Below are positions 48,418 to 56,504 of a stretch of 64,000 bases of DNA, one piece after another (positions within the stretch are counted from its first letter, which is position 1; each line of letters begins with the position of its first letter). The position numbers and the translations under genes were made by a program. This stretch comes from an uncultured Clostridia bacterium (GTDB taxonomy: Bacteria; Bacillota; Clostridia; Oscillospirales; Acutalibacteraceae). The stretch covers positions 62,001 to 126,000 of the forward strand of contig CALWUY010000050.1 of assembly GCA_944384855.1 (NCBI GenBank), in the 5' to 3' direction. Under the pieces are notes generated by a model that saw nothing but the letters and a program-made list of their open reading frames with translations, did no database searches and had not been told where the DNA came from.

Positions 48418-51054
48418 TTAACTGCGCGGCTGTCCGTCTTCGCGGTCTTCAGGCGGTATTATCTTAAATCCGTTTTCAAAGGCGCTGTCCTGAGTGAAAG
48501 AGGACAGCGAAGGGGTGCTGTCAAGCAGACTCGGCCGGTTCTGCTCGCGCTCTTTAAGCAGTTCTTCTTTTATTTCCCTGTTTTCGTCCCGTTTCCATTC
48601 CTTTAAGAGCTTTTCGCCTTCGGGATAGCAGAGATCGGCTTTGTGCCGGCGGCTCCATAAACCGAATACGGCAAGGTATATCAGGAATACCGCCGCCGCT
48701 GCGGTTGTGACCGCAATGCCGTTCAAAAGTCCGGGAGTCATATAGTCAAATCGTATTTCACTTACTCCGGATCCTACCTTAACCGCCATAAATCCGGCGT
48801 TTACCTTTTCGATTTCGGCCTTTTTGCCGTTTACAGTTGCCGTCCATCCCTCGTCGTAAGGTATGGAGAAAAATACAAGATTTTCCTTGTCTCTTGTGAC
48901 TGTTGCGGAAAATCCGCGGTTATCAAACTCGAAACTGTCTGCCGAAGTTTCTGCCAGCTTTTTGCAGTCATACTGCATTGTCTCGTAGTTTCTGACAAGT
49001 GATGTCCGGTCTTCGTAATAACCGTTCACTTCTTCGGCGGTTTCTATGTTTTTGAGCAGATGTCCGTATTTTTTGATCTGTTCATCATCAAGCAAAATCG
49101 CTTTAAGCATCATGGATGCCCTGTCGGTTTCGCTGTAACGGTCACAGAATTCCCGGGTCATATAATATTCGTAGGAAAAACCGTACGGTATATAATTCTC
49201 ATTTTCGTAGATATAATATCCGTCCTGTGTTTCGACATAGCGGTAGCCTTCCATCCTGGTTTCGCCGGTATCTTCGTCAACAAAGCTCTGACAGTATTTG
49301 CTGTTAAGCAGATATTTTACCGATAGCAGCGGACGCAGGGCATAGTTGTCTGTATCCGGACGGCTTCCGACTACCCTTTCAACGCCTACATAGTCATAGA
49401 ACTCAAAAATGCTTGCCGGTACAATAGAATGAAAGGCGTTTATTCCCGAATAGCCTAAAAACATCGCCGTATTGTCCGGACAGTCATAGGTGTCTATACG
49501 GAATTCGCTGTCGTCATTCAAGTCCACGTTCCCCTCAATAAGCTGGTCGATTACCACGTTTTTAACGTCGTACGAGTGCGAACGCCCGCTTGCGATAAAG
49601 AAATTCGCATAAATGACGGTTATTATGCAGACGCATGCCACAGCGGACCGGTAAAATGCCTTTTTGTCGGTTTTAATAAGCTTGAGTATAAGCCAGAGTA
49701 TGACAAGGCTTATTACCGCTATAAGACAGGTCGCCCAGTACCTGCAGAGATACATTATATAATCGCTGTCGGTGCTCCCGCGGGAGAACAGTCCGAATTC
49801 AAGCTCTCCCTCGCTGTTTTTCTGCGGGAAAAACCCTATTACCAGCGATACCGCGAGGGTTATGCCCAATACCCATTTGTAACCGAACGACCAGTTTGCT
49901 TTGCTGTCTTCGGTAAGCGACGCGGTAGCCAGACACATCAAAAGTATCGGCATATAAAACCATCTGGCATAATACGCGGTATTAAAGGCATAAAACGCGC
50001 TGTTGAGAATCGGCACCATAGACATAAAGATACAGATCCCGAGCAGTGTTTTAAGCCAGTTGTGCTTGCGCTGCGAAAACCATACAAACAGCCCCACCGT
50101 GCTGAACAGCGGAAGCCACCCTCCCAGCGACGACCATTTTACCTCAGCGCCGGGGAAAAACACCGGCCTTGCCGGAATGTCGGGCGGAAAGAAAAAGCAT
50201 TGCAGTACATTGGCGTAAATCTGTTCTTTTCCGTACATTATGGCGCTCCAGCCGGTAAGCATATCCGAAATGCGTGAGTTTCCGGTTATGGCAAGGCAGG
50301 CGGGCAGAAGCAGCGCTGCCGAAAGCGCAAGTCCCAGCACAGCCTCAAATACCAGCACGGCAAAGCGGGATAAGCTGACTTTTACGGCGCCGTAACACAG
50401 CCTTACAAAGAAGTAAATTACGCAGAAAACCACCATTCCGAAGAAAAAGTAGTAGTTGCAGACCGCGCAGACGCATACCGCCAGCGCAAAGGCGAAACGG
50501 CGGTTCTCGGTTATCAGAAGCTCCATCGCCAAAAGCAGAAGCGGAAACAGAATTATGGCCTCGTGAAAATGGTTGAAGAAAATGTTGTATATGGAAAATC
50601 CCGAAAAGGAATACAGCAAAGCGCCCAGCCGCGCCGCGTCGGGAGTGCGTGTGAACCGGCGGATGTAATAGTAAGAGGTAAACGCGGCACAGCCGAACTT
50701 CAGTATTAACAGCGGGCCCATAAGGTACGGCACAAAGCTGTTGGGAAAGGGAAGAGTCAGCCAGAAAAACGGGCTGCCTAAAAGATAAAAGCTGTAAGAG
50801 CCGATAAAGTTAGCTCCCAGGTCTGTGGTATTGCTCCAGAAAATATTGCCTTCCCTTATAGCTTTATGGCACATCTGGTAAAACGGTATCTGCTGGACGT
50901 TGAAATCTCCGTAAAAGGTAAAATACCCTTCGCTCATTATCATGTAGGGCACAAAAAACGCCGCCGCCGTTATTACGGCTATTAAAAACGCAGAGAGACT
51001 TTTTTCCTTTTGCGGCCTCAAAAGAACCGCTTTTGAATAAGAAAATCTCATCAT
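48418..51054 (-). CDS. YfhO-family polytopic membrane protein
   Basis: An 878-residue protein with about 12-14 membrane helices in the N-terminal 500 residues, then a long extracytoplasmic region and a last helix near residue 790, with a charged cytoplasmic tail. The motif GDFNVQQIPFYQMCHKAIREGN, cited as YGDFNVQQIPFYQ, plus the late segments FDNRGFSATVT, NLVFFSIPYDEGWTATVNGK and GMAVKVG-like stretches match the bacterial YfhO family. YfhO and related GT-C-fold proteins add sugars to lipoteichoic or wall polymers in Bacillus. ATG 51054 is chosen because 51060 overlaps the AAGGA. No partner gene is adjacent. Confidence 0.8.
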   Translation of the reverse strand: MMRFSYSKAVLLRPQKEKSLSAFLIAVITAAAFFVPYMIMSEGYFTFYGDFNVQQIPFYQMCHKAIREGNIFWSNTTDLGANFIGSYSFYLLGSPFFWLTLPFPNSFVPYLMGPLLILKFGCAAFTSYYYIRRFTRTPDAARLGALLYSFSGFSIYNIFFNHFHEAIILFPLLLLAMELLITENRRFAFALAVCVCAVCNYYFFFGMVVFCVIYFFVRLCYGAVKVSLSRFAVLVFEAVLGLALSAALLLPACLAITGNSRISDMLTGWSAIMYGKEQIYANVLQCFFFPPDIPARPVFFPGAEVKWSSLGGWLPLFSTVGLFVWFSQRKHNWLKTLLGICIFMSMVPILNSAFYAFNTAYYARWFYMPILLMCLATASLTEDSKANWSFGYKWVLGITLAVSLVIGFFPQKNSEGELEFGLFSRGSTDSDYIMYLCRYWATCLIAVISLVILWLILKLIKTDKKAFYRSAVACVCIITVIYANFFIASGRSHSYDVKNVVIDQLIEGNVDLNDDSEFRIDTYDCPDNTAMFLGYSGINAFHSIVPASIFEFYDYVGVERVVGSRPDTDNYALRPLLSVKYLLNSKYCQSFVDEDTGETRMEGYRYVETQDGYYIYENENYIPYGFSYEYYMTREFCDRYSETDRASMMLKAILLDDEQIKKYGHLLKNIETAEEVNGYYEDRTSLVRNYETMQYDCKKLAETSADSFEFDNRGFSATVTRDKENLVFFSIPYDEGWTATVNGKKAEIEKVNAGFMAVKVGSGVSEIRFDYMTPGLLNGIAVTTAAAAVFLIYLAVFGLWSRRHKADLCYPEGEKLLKEWKRDENREIKEELLKEREQNRPSLLDSTPSLSSFTQDSAFENGFKIIPPEDREDGQPRS

Positions 51055-51090
51055 ACACATCCTTTTTCAAAAAATATTTTAAAAATTATA

Positions 51091-51118
51091 TTGATATTAT
51101 ATCAGTAAATGTGATAAT
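51091..51118 (+). promoter_or_regulatory. Possible promoter of yfbR
   Basis: TTGATA (51091-51096), 16 bases, GATAAT (51113-51118), in the gap divergent from the YfhO-like gene. Confidence 0.4.
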
Positions 51119-51170
51119 ATTCAATAGAACTTATAAATTTAACAATTATACTGATCAGGGTGTAAAATAT

Positions 51171-51749
51171 ATGAAAAGCAATTTTTACGCGGTTATGTCA
51201 CGAATGAAGAATATCTACCGCTGGGGGCTTATGCGCAACACCAGAAGAGAAAACCTGAGCGAACATTCCTTTGAGGTGGCGCAGATTGCCCATGCGTTGG
51301 CGGTGATAAACAACAAGCGCTTCGGCGGCAGTATAGACCCGTATTATACGGCGGTGGCGGCCATGTATCATGATACTTCCGAAATAATAACCGGAGATAT
51401 GCCGACACCGATAAAATATTACAACGAAGAGATAAAGTCCGCTTACAAACAGATAGAGGCTTCTGCCGAAGCGCAGCTCACCGATATGCTGCCTGATGAT
51501 TTTAAGGATGAGTTTCAGAAAATCTATTCTCCGGACAGCGAGACCCGGCGGCTCATAAAGGCGGCGGACAAAATTTCTGCGCTGATAAAATGCACAGAGG
51601 AACTCAATATGGGCAACCGGGAATTTGAGGTTGCGGCCAGGTCGACGCGGAAGCATATAAAGGAAATGAATCTTCCCGAGGCCGAGGTTTTTATGGAGGA
51701 ATTTTTACCCGGATTTTCGCTGTCTATTGACGAGCAGGGGAAAAAATAA
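51171..51749 (+). CDS. yfbR: HD-domain 5'-nucleotidase (YfbR-like)
   Basis: A 192-residue HD-superfamily phosphohydrolase. Metal ligands are His in SEHSFEVAQIAHAL, the HD pair in AAMYHDTSEIITGD and the late Asp in LIKAADKISALIKC. This is the YfbR/YGK1 family of 5'-deoxynucleotidases, acting on deoxynucleoside monophosphates. ATG 51171 matches the family start (MKSNFYAVMSRMKNIYRWGLM) better than earlier in-frame codons. It is followed 14 bases later by an S26-type peptidase gene. Confidence 0.88.
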   Translation: MKSNFYAVMSRMKNIYRWGLMRNTRRENLSEHSFEVAQIAHALAVINNKRFGGSIDPYYTAVAAMYHDTSEIITGDMPTPIKYYNEEIKSAYKQIEASAEAQLTDMLPDDFKDEFQKIYSPDSETRRLIKAADKISALIKCTEELNMGNREFEVAARSTRKHIKEMNLPEAEVFMEEFLPGFSLSIDEQGKK

Positions 51750-51763
51750 AAAACGGAGAAATT

Positions 51764-52255
51764 ATGGAAATTTTTGACGATAACGAAAAAAAGATCGAGC
51801 AGATAATCGCCGAAGAGGGGGAAATAATTTCGAGCACACAGGGATTCAGCATGTACCCTATGCTTAGAAACCGGAAGGATATGGTGATTATTGAAAAGCC
51901 GTCTGAAAGGCCCGGAAACAACGATGTGGTGCTTTACAGGGCGCCGGGAGGCAAGCTGCTGCTGCACCGTATTATAAAGGACTTGGGAACCGAATATATA
52001 ATACGCGGAGACAACCGGCTTAATAAAGAGTACGGGGTGACTCCCGAAAGAATTATAGGGGTTCTCAAAGGATTTTACCGTGACGGCAGGTATTTTGACT
52101 GTAAAAAGAGCCTTATTTACAAGCTGTATGTTTTAACCGTAAGACCCGGGTTTCCCTTCAGATTTTTATGGCAAAAGCTTATAAGACGGGTACTGTCAAA
52201 AATAAAACGGATATTGCTCAAACCGGTTGTTTTTATGAGAAATATGAAAAAATAA
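51764..52255 (+). CDS. S24/S26 signal-peptidase-like protein (Ser-His type)
   Basis: A 163-residue protein whose first two-thirds match the catalytic fold of type I signal peptidases and LexA-like S24 peptidases: nucleophile Ser in GFSMYPMLRNRKD, a His where bacterial SPase I has Lys (KLLLHRIIKDL), and the GDN box in IIRGDNRLNKEYGV. This Ser-His pairing is the SipW/archaeal-type. Unlike signal peptidases it has no clear N-terminal membrane helix; the C-terminus is basic and hydrophobic (YKLYVLTVRPGFPFRFLWQK). It may process a surface peptide or belong to a peptide-maturation system elsewhere. Confidence 0.7.
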   Translation: MEIFDDNEKKIEQIIAEEGEIISSTQGFSMYPMLRNRKDMVIIEKPSERPGNNDVVLYRAPGGKLLLHRIIKDLGTEYIIRGDNRLNKEYGVTPERIIGVLKGFYRDGRYFDCKKSLIYKLYVLTVRPGFPFRFLWQKLIRRVLSKIKRILLKPVVFMRNMKK

Positions 52256-52268
52256 TATTTATAAAATA

Positions 52269-52300
52269 AAAATATCCGTCACCGCAGTGACGGATATTTT
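52269..52300. terminator. Bidirectional terminator
   Basis: AAAATATCCGTCAC-CGCA-GTGACGGATATTTT, a perfect 14-bp stem, between the converging peptidase-like and membrane protein genes. Confidence 0.8.
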
Positions 52301-52335
52301 CTGAATTCAAAGAAAGCCGAAATTTAGTTTTATGT

Positions 52336-52704
52336 TTAAGATACAGTCCGGGAAGCGAGTTTTTTGTTGATTTTCTTTTGGTTAGCATAACCTATAAAAC
52401 CTAAAATCAAAATCGGCACGCCGAACATTGCGTATAAAAGGAAAAGCAGGGTACCGACCGAATATAAAATGGCTCCTGTTAAAGCTGCCCAGGATTTTCT
52501 GAGCAATAAGCCCAACCAGCCGAAAATCGCTCCTATGACAAACATAACCGTATGCGGCGTGACAAGCGCGGTGGCAACAGCGCTGCCGGCAGCTTCCGCC
52601 GGGTCAGCCGAGGCGGTTCCTCCTAAAAAATAGCAAATCAGATAAATTGAATATGCAGCTGCTAAAATTGCCGATATTGCCAGTATAATACTTCTTTTTC
52701 TCAT
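52336..52704 (-). CDS. Small membrane protein of unknown function
   Basis: A 122-residue protein with three hydrophobic helices (about 8-28, 50-68, 75-100) and a basic C-terminal tail (YANQKKINKKLASR). An Ala-rich loop (GTASADPAEAAGSAVATALV) links the first two helices. It lies 33 bases downstream of the lipoprotein gene on the same strand. No family recognised. Confidence 0.6.
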   Translation of the reverse strand: MRKRSIILAISAILAAAYSIYLICYFLGGTASADPAEAAGSAVATALVTPHTVMFVIGAIFGWLGLLLRKSWAALTGAILYSVGTLLFLLYAMFGVPILILGFIGYANQKKINKKLASRTVS

Positions 52705-52737
52705 TTTTACAGTCTCCTCGATATTTTTATTCTGCGC

Positions 52738-53268
52738 CTACTTTTCAAATACGAATTTTGCGCTGCTTGACGAAAGCCAGTTCTGCTTGACATGCAGTTC
52801 GATTTCGGTCCAGTTTTCTGGGACCTCCAGCGCGTACCAGCCGGTCATCTTTTTTCCCGGAGCCAAAGTATCGTCAAGCGTTTCGGCGCCGAAAGCTGCC
52901 GCAGCGCTGAGGGAATACTCACACTTGATATCGTCTGCATAACCGTCAAAAAGCAGCAATGAGCTTATGGTCTGTTCTTCGTTTGAAATATTTTCAACTT
53001 CAAAATTTATGCCTACAAAAACATTTCCGGACTCAGGCCCAAAAAGCAGTTCTCCGCCGCTTTCTTTGATTTCGGCTGCGGTAAACTTTAAATCGCTGAA
53101 TACCGCTGTTTCATTCAGATGAAAACTTTCTTCCTCATTTTCCGCATCCGTGTTTTCCGCAGATGATTGAATATCGCTTGTTTCTTTTTTCGGCGAATCT
53201 GATTCAAAACAGGCAGTCAACGATAGACAAAAAATCATACAGAAAATAATCAATAACAGCTTTTTCAT
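52738..53268 (-). CDS. Lipoprotein with DUF4352/DUF5067-like domain
   Basis: A 176-residue exported lipoprotein. The signal is MKKLLLIIFCMIFCLSLTAC with the lipobox LTAC, then an acidic Ser-rich linker and a beta-sandwich domain (NVFVGINFEVENISNEEQTISSLLLFDGYADDIKCEYS and LAPGKKMTGWYALEVPENWTEIELHV, each cited in part). This is the pattern of the DUF4352/DUF5067 immunoprotective-like fold. ATG 53268 follows GGGAGGTG. Its promoter region carries a 23-bp dyad and the start of a divergent XRE regulator, so the lipoprotein is probably repressed by that regulator. Confidence 0.75.
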   Translation of the reverse strand: MKKLLLIIFCMIFCLSLTACFESDSPKKETSDIQSSAENTDAENEEESFHLNETAVFSDLKFTAAEIKESGGELLFGPESGNVFVGINFEVENISNEEQTISSLLLFDGYADDIKCEYSLSAAAAFGAETLDDTLAPGKKMTGWYALEVPENWTEIELHVKQNWLSSSSAKFVFEK

Positions 53269-53285
53269 ATTTACACCTCCCTTTA

Positions 53286-53308
53286 TTTGACATTCACTGA
53301 ATGTCAAA
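53286..53308. promoter_or_regulatory. 23-bp palindromic operator
   Basis: TTTGACATTCA-C-TGAATGTCAAA, perfect 11-bp arms. It lies downstream of the -10 of the lipoprotein promoter. The right half CACTGAATGTCAAA recurs as CACTAAATGTCAAA at 53348-53361. Confidence 0.65.
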
Positions 53309-53317
53309 TTTGGGTAT

Positions 53318-53346
53318 ATTATAGCATATAATTTCTTTGATGACAA
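53318..53346 (-). promoter_or_regulatory. Promoter of the lipoprotein gene
   Basis: Minus strand TTGTCA (53341-53346), 17 bases, TATAAT (53318-53323), flanked by the two operator copies. Confidence 0.7.
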
Positions 53347-53347
53347 G

Positions 53348-53361
53348 CACTAAATGTCAAA
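53348..53361. promoter_or_regulatory. Second operator half-site
   Basis: CACTAAATGTCAAA, 13 of 14 bases identical to the right half of the 53286-53308 dyad. It abuts the -35 of the lipoprotein promoter and overlaps the first possible ATG of the XRE gene. Confidence 0.5.
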
Positions 53362-53374
53362 AAGGGAAAAAGAT

Positions 53375-53614
53375 ATGTTTATTAATAAAACAAGTAACGG
53401 TTTGAACAATGTATGCGGCAGGAATATCAAAGAATCAAGGCTGAAACTCAGAATTTCCCAGCGGGAGCTTGCCGACCGCATGCAGCTGGCGGGAATCGAT
53501 ATCGACAAAAATGCCGTTCAGCGCATAGAGTGCGGAAAACGGTTTGTGACAGATATCGAAATAATCGGTTTTGCAAAAGTTTTGGGAATCACTTTTGAGG
53601 ATTTGCTGAAATAG
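53375..53614 (+). CDS. XRE-family helix-turn-helix regulator
   Basis: A 79-residue (or 86-residue from 53354) single helix-turn-helix of the XRE/Cro type: NVCGRNIKESRLKLRISQRELADRMQ, cited as ISQRELADRMQLAG, with IDKNAVQRIECGKRFVTDIEIIGFAKVLGI (core). It is all DNA-binding domain with no effector part. It is divergent from the lipoprotein and membrane protein genes, with a palindrome between. Autoregulation and control of the lipoprotein are inferred. A strong terminator follows. Confidence 0.75.
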   Translation: MFINKTSNGLNNVCGRNIKESRLKLRISQRELADRMQLAGIDIDKNAVQRIECGKRFVTDIEIIGFAKVLGITFEDLLK

Positions 53615-53659
53615 CATAATAACAATTTTTTTACTTGTATCGGTCAAGTGAAAAATATA

Positions 53660-53706
53660 AAAAAGCTGAAGACGGAAATTTTATTTCCGTCTTCAGCTTT
53701 TTTAAA
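53660..53706 (+). terminator. Strong terminator
   Basis: About 20-bp stem (AAAAGCTGAAGACGGAAAT with its complement) and a T6 tail, between the XRE gene and the converging glycoside hydrolase gene; its A/T flanks allow use in both directions. Confidence 0.85.
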
Positions 53707-53748
53707 GGGTTTGGTTAAAAAATTCGTTTAAAAGCAGTATTATCTGTT

Positions 53749-55866
53749 TTATTCTATTACGCAGATTATCTGTCCGCCGGACAAGATGATGCTTTCCGGT
53801 ATATCAAGGAATTCCTCCGCCGAGGCGGGAGAAGTATAAAGCTTTGCGTTCTTTGAGAACTCCGAAAGTCCGAGCTTCTGGTCAGCTGTGGTGCGGTTGA
53901 CAAAGAACCGGGCCGTCGTACCGTCGGGAGCTTCATATTTTCTGGTCATAACGGTGTTCTCGATAAGATCTCTGCCGTCAGAGTAAACCGCCGCGGCGCT
54001 TTTTTCGCTGTCCGCCGGGCCGCATTTGAGCATTTTGCCGTAACGCAGGTATTTCTTTGTAAATCCGGTACGCCATTTGTTCGCGTGCTTTATAAAATCT
54101 ATAATAACATCGTTGTCCGGATATGAACCGTACTGGTCAGCGCACCAGCCCCAGCTTATCCTGCCGCCTATTCCGAGCATAATGGTAAGCATATCGCCGG
54201 CTAAGAAGGAATAAGCCGTGCGGTAGAGCAGGTTATCGGGAGCGGCGTCGTAATTGAGCATATTCTGCACGCCATTCTGGTTTCCCATAAAATTGTTTAT
54301 GTACTCGTGGTAGATATAGCTGTAGGCGGGCACGGGTATTCCCTGACGGAAACCGGTGAACCAGCGCGCGTCGTTTAAGGGCAGGTATTTCATTGCGGTC
54401 TCGCTTGCTGCAAGCTCACAGCCCATCACCATATCTTTGCCGGCCGCTTTTATCGCCTTGTTCATACGGTCGAACAGGTCGGACATCTCGTCTGATATCC
54501 ATTTTCCCGGAGCGGCGGGATGATTGTGGTGCTCGCTCCAGCAAAGGCGCGGAAGGCCTCCTAAGTTCTGATCAAACGCCTGCATATAGTCTATGCCCGC
54601 CTCGGCAAGCTTTACAGCTTCTTTTATCATTACCTCCTTTACCTTCTCACAGGAGGGACAGACGTCGTAACCTGAGCGCACAAATGCAAGGTCGGTGAAT
54701 ATCGGTTCATCGTTGATATCACGCGCGGTGCATTCCTTCCAGCCACCGTTTTCGTATTCGTCGGTTATATTGTAGCTGCTTAAGGTCATGCTTTGGGTGG
54801 TGATTCCCAGACCGCTCGCGTAAAGACCGGCTATATGTCCGCGCTCATGCATCCCGTCAAGCATTTCCCTGAAATTTTCAAAATCGCCGAAAGGCGGCCA
54901 TATATACGGCGTCGCCCAGGGAGCGGTGCTTTCCCAGTGCATTAAAAGCGGCAGCAGACGGCATTCCAGCTGCTCGCTGTAACGGTCAAGCACCGGCAGA
55001 ATATTTGTATACGGATAATACTCGTTGGGACACATCTTTTCGTCACGGTCGGTATCGGCGGTTCCCCTCACGGCATAAAGCAGGGTTACGGGTGAGTCTT
55101 CCATCCAGCCGGGCAGATCGTCCCTTTCACAAAGTTTTTTCGGGAGTGCCATACCCGAAGTCTCAAGCCAGCTGCGGTATATTTCCGCCGCGTCCTGCCA
55201 GTCGCCCTCAAAAGAGGCTATTATCATATCGTAAGGCATATCATACGAAATACATCCGCCCGGATACATCTCGCAGACAAATTCCACCTTGTTTTCGTTT
55301 AAAAATCTGTATTCGAAATCTTTGAGGGTGCAGTCTTTGTCGTGAGCGCCGTAATAAAAATTGCCTTTCGGGGAAAAGAAGGCCATATACTGCATTGTGG
55401 CGGCGCCCGGAGTAATTCCGCAGTATCCGGCGCCGCAGGTGTCTTCTATAAACTTTGAATTTTTATTGCTGGTGTTATCGATTATTACACCTTCCATAGA
55501 CGGCCAGAAAAGGGTATCCTCTCCCCCGCTCAGTTTCATATTGCAGTTTACCGAAACTATCGGGAAGGTGATATTTTCTATGATATTTTCAGTGTTATTG
55601 TCAACTTTAATACGGAACGCTTTCCTGTCCGCGCCCGAATCCCTGACAAAAACCGTTACCCTGCCGTCAAAAACCGATTTATCCTCAAAAATATAAGCCC
55701 CGTTTTCTTGGGTAAAGGTTTTATACATAACCGAAGAAATTTTATGCCGCTTACGGTCTGAGTCTATAAAAGAAATTTTAAAAATTCCGTTTTCAGGTGA
55801 AAAGGCAAGCTGTCTGCCGTTCAGCTCAAGCGAAGAGATTCCAAAGTTTGAAATAATGTCTGCCAT
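53749..55866 (-). CDS. Putative glycoside hydrolase (DUF6259-like)
   Basis: A 705-residue intracellular protein, with no signal peptide. An N-terminal beta-sandwich (about 1-240) precedes a large (beta/alpha)8-like barrel (WESTAPWATPYIWPPFGDFENFREMLDGM; GHIAGLYASGLG; AGIDYMQAFDQNLGG; GCELAASETAMKYLP, in part), then a C-terminal beta domain (ARFFVNRTTADQKLGL). This arrangement matches the DUF6259 family, related to GH36/GH101-type alpha-glycosidases. Candidate catalytic acids are Asp in MQAFDQ and Glu in GCELAAS. The substrate is unknown. GGAGG precedes the ATG. It is a single gene, next to no sugar transporter. Confidence 0.75.
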   Translation of the reverse strand: MADIISNFGISSLELNGRQLAFSPENGIFKISFIDSDRKRHKISSVMYKTFTQENGAYIFEDKSVFDGRVTVFVRDSGADRKAFRIKVDNNTENIIENITFPIVSVNCNMKLSGGEDTLFWPSMEGVIIDNTSNKNSKFIEDTCGAGYCGITPGAATMQYMAFFSPKGNFYYGAHDKDCTLKDFEYRFLNENKVEFVCEMYPGGCISYDMPYDMIIASFEGDWQDAAEIYRSWLETSGMALPKKLCERDDLPGWMEDSPVTLLYAVRGTADTDRDEKMCPNEYYPYTNILPVLDRYSEQLECRLLPLLMHWESTAPWATPYIWPPFGDFENFREMLDGMHERGHIAGLYASGLGITTQSMTLSSYNITDEYENGGWKECTARDINDEPIFTDLAFVRSGYDVCPSCEKVKEVMIKEAVKLAEAGIDYMQAFDQNLGGLPRLCWSEHHNHPAAPGKWISDEMSDLFDRMNKAIKAAGKDMVMGCELAASETAMKYLPLNDARWFTGFRQGIPVPAYSYIYHEYINNFMGNQNGVQNMLNYDAAPDNLLYRTAYSFLAGDMLTIMLGIGGRISWGWCADQYGSYPDNDVIIDFIKHANKWRTGFTKKYLRYGKMLKCGPADSEKSAAAVYSDGRDLIENTVMTRKYEAPDGTTARFFVNRTTADQKLGLSEFSKNAKLYTSPASAEEFLDIPESIILSGGQIICVIE

Positions 55867-55955
55867 ATTTATCCTCCTAATGCAACGTTAAGTTTACGGT
55901 GACATTCTAACATAAAACCAATGTACAGTCAATAAACTTATAAACAATATTTTAC

Positions 55956-55984
55956 TTGTAAATTCGGGCGGCATATAGTATAAT
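55956..55984 (+). promoter_or_regulatory. Promoter of nrdR
   Basis: TTGTAA (55956-55961), 17 bases, TATAAT (55979-55984). It probably drives nrdR-gltX-glnS-nif3 as one transcript. Confidence 0.75.
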
Positions 55985-56034
55985 ACTATAAATTATTATA
56001 TAACAAATTATTCCATAACAAAGGAGCAAAAGCT

Positions 56035-56490
56035 ATGAAATGTCCTTTTTGCGGCTATGAGGAAAGCAAGGTAATCGATTCGCGCCCTACGGATGAGGGT
56101 CAGAGGATCCGCCGCAGACGCGAATGTCTGCAGTGCGGCAAGAGGTTTACGACTTATGAGGTGATAGAAAGTCTGCCTATTATCGTCATAAAAAAGGACA
56201 AGTCGCGCGAGACTTTCAACCGGGACAAGCTTATGACCGGACTGCTCAGAGCCTGTGAAAAACGTCCGGTATCCATTGATACCCTTGATAATATGATAGA
56301 CGAAATAGAGGTTATAATCCAGAATTCGCTCGACCGTGAAGTAAGCAGCGAGCGTATAGGCGAGCTGGTTATGGAAAAACTTAAAAAGATAGACGAAGTG
56401 GCGTATGTAAGATTTGCGTCGGTATACCGTCAGTTCAAGGATATAAACACATTCATGTCAGAGCTTAACAAGCTGCTGAAGGAAAACTGA
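56035..56490 (+). CDS. nrdR: Transcriptional repressor NrdR
   Basis: A 151-residue NrdR. The zinc ribbon [16 protein letters not shown] and [12 protein letters not shown] bind the NrdR boxes of ribonucleotide reductase genes. The ATP-cone domain follows ([30 protein letters not shown], core). No reductase gene is in the window. The start follows AAGGAG. It heads a cluster with gltX, glnS, nif3 and a dipeptidase gene. Confidence 0.95.
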   Translation: MKCPFCGYEESKVIDSRPTDEGQRIRRRRECLQCGKRFTTYEVIESLPIIVIKKDKSRETFNRDKLMTGLLRACEKRPVSIDTLDNMIDEIEVIIQNSLDREVSSERIGELVMEKLKKIDEVAYVRFASVYRQFKDINTFMSELNKLLKEN

Positions 56491-56504
56491 TTTCAGGAGA
56501 GAAA

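Noticed and set aside
49576-50277. 233-residue open frame on the plus strand
   Set aside because: It is antisense to the YfhO-like gene and has no start signals.
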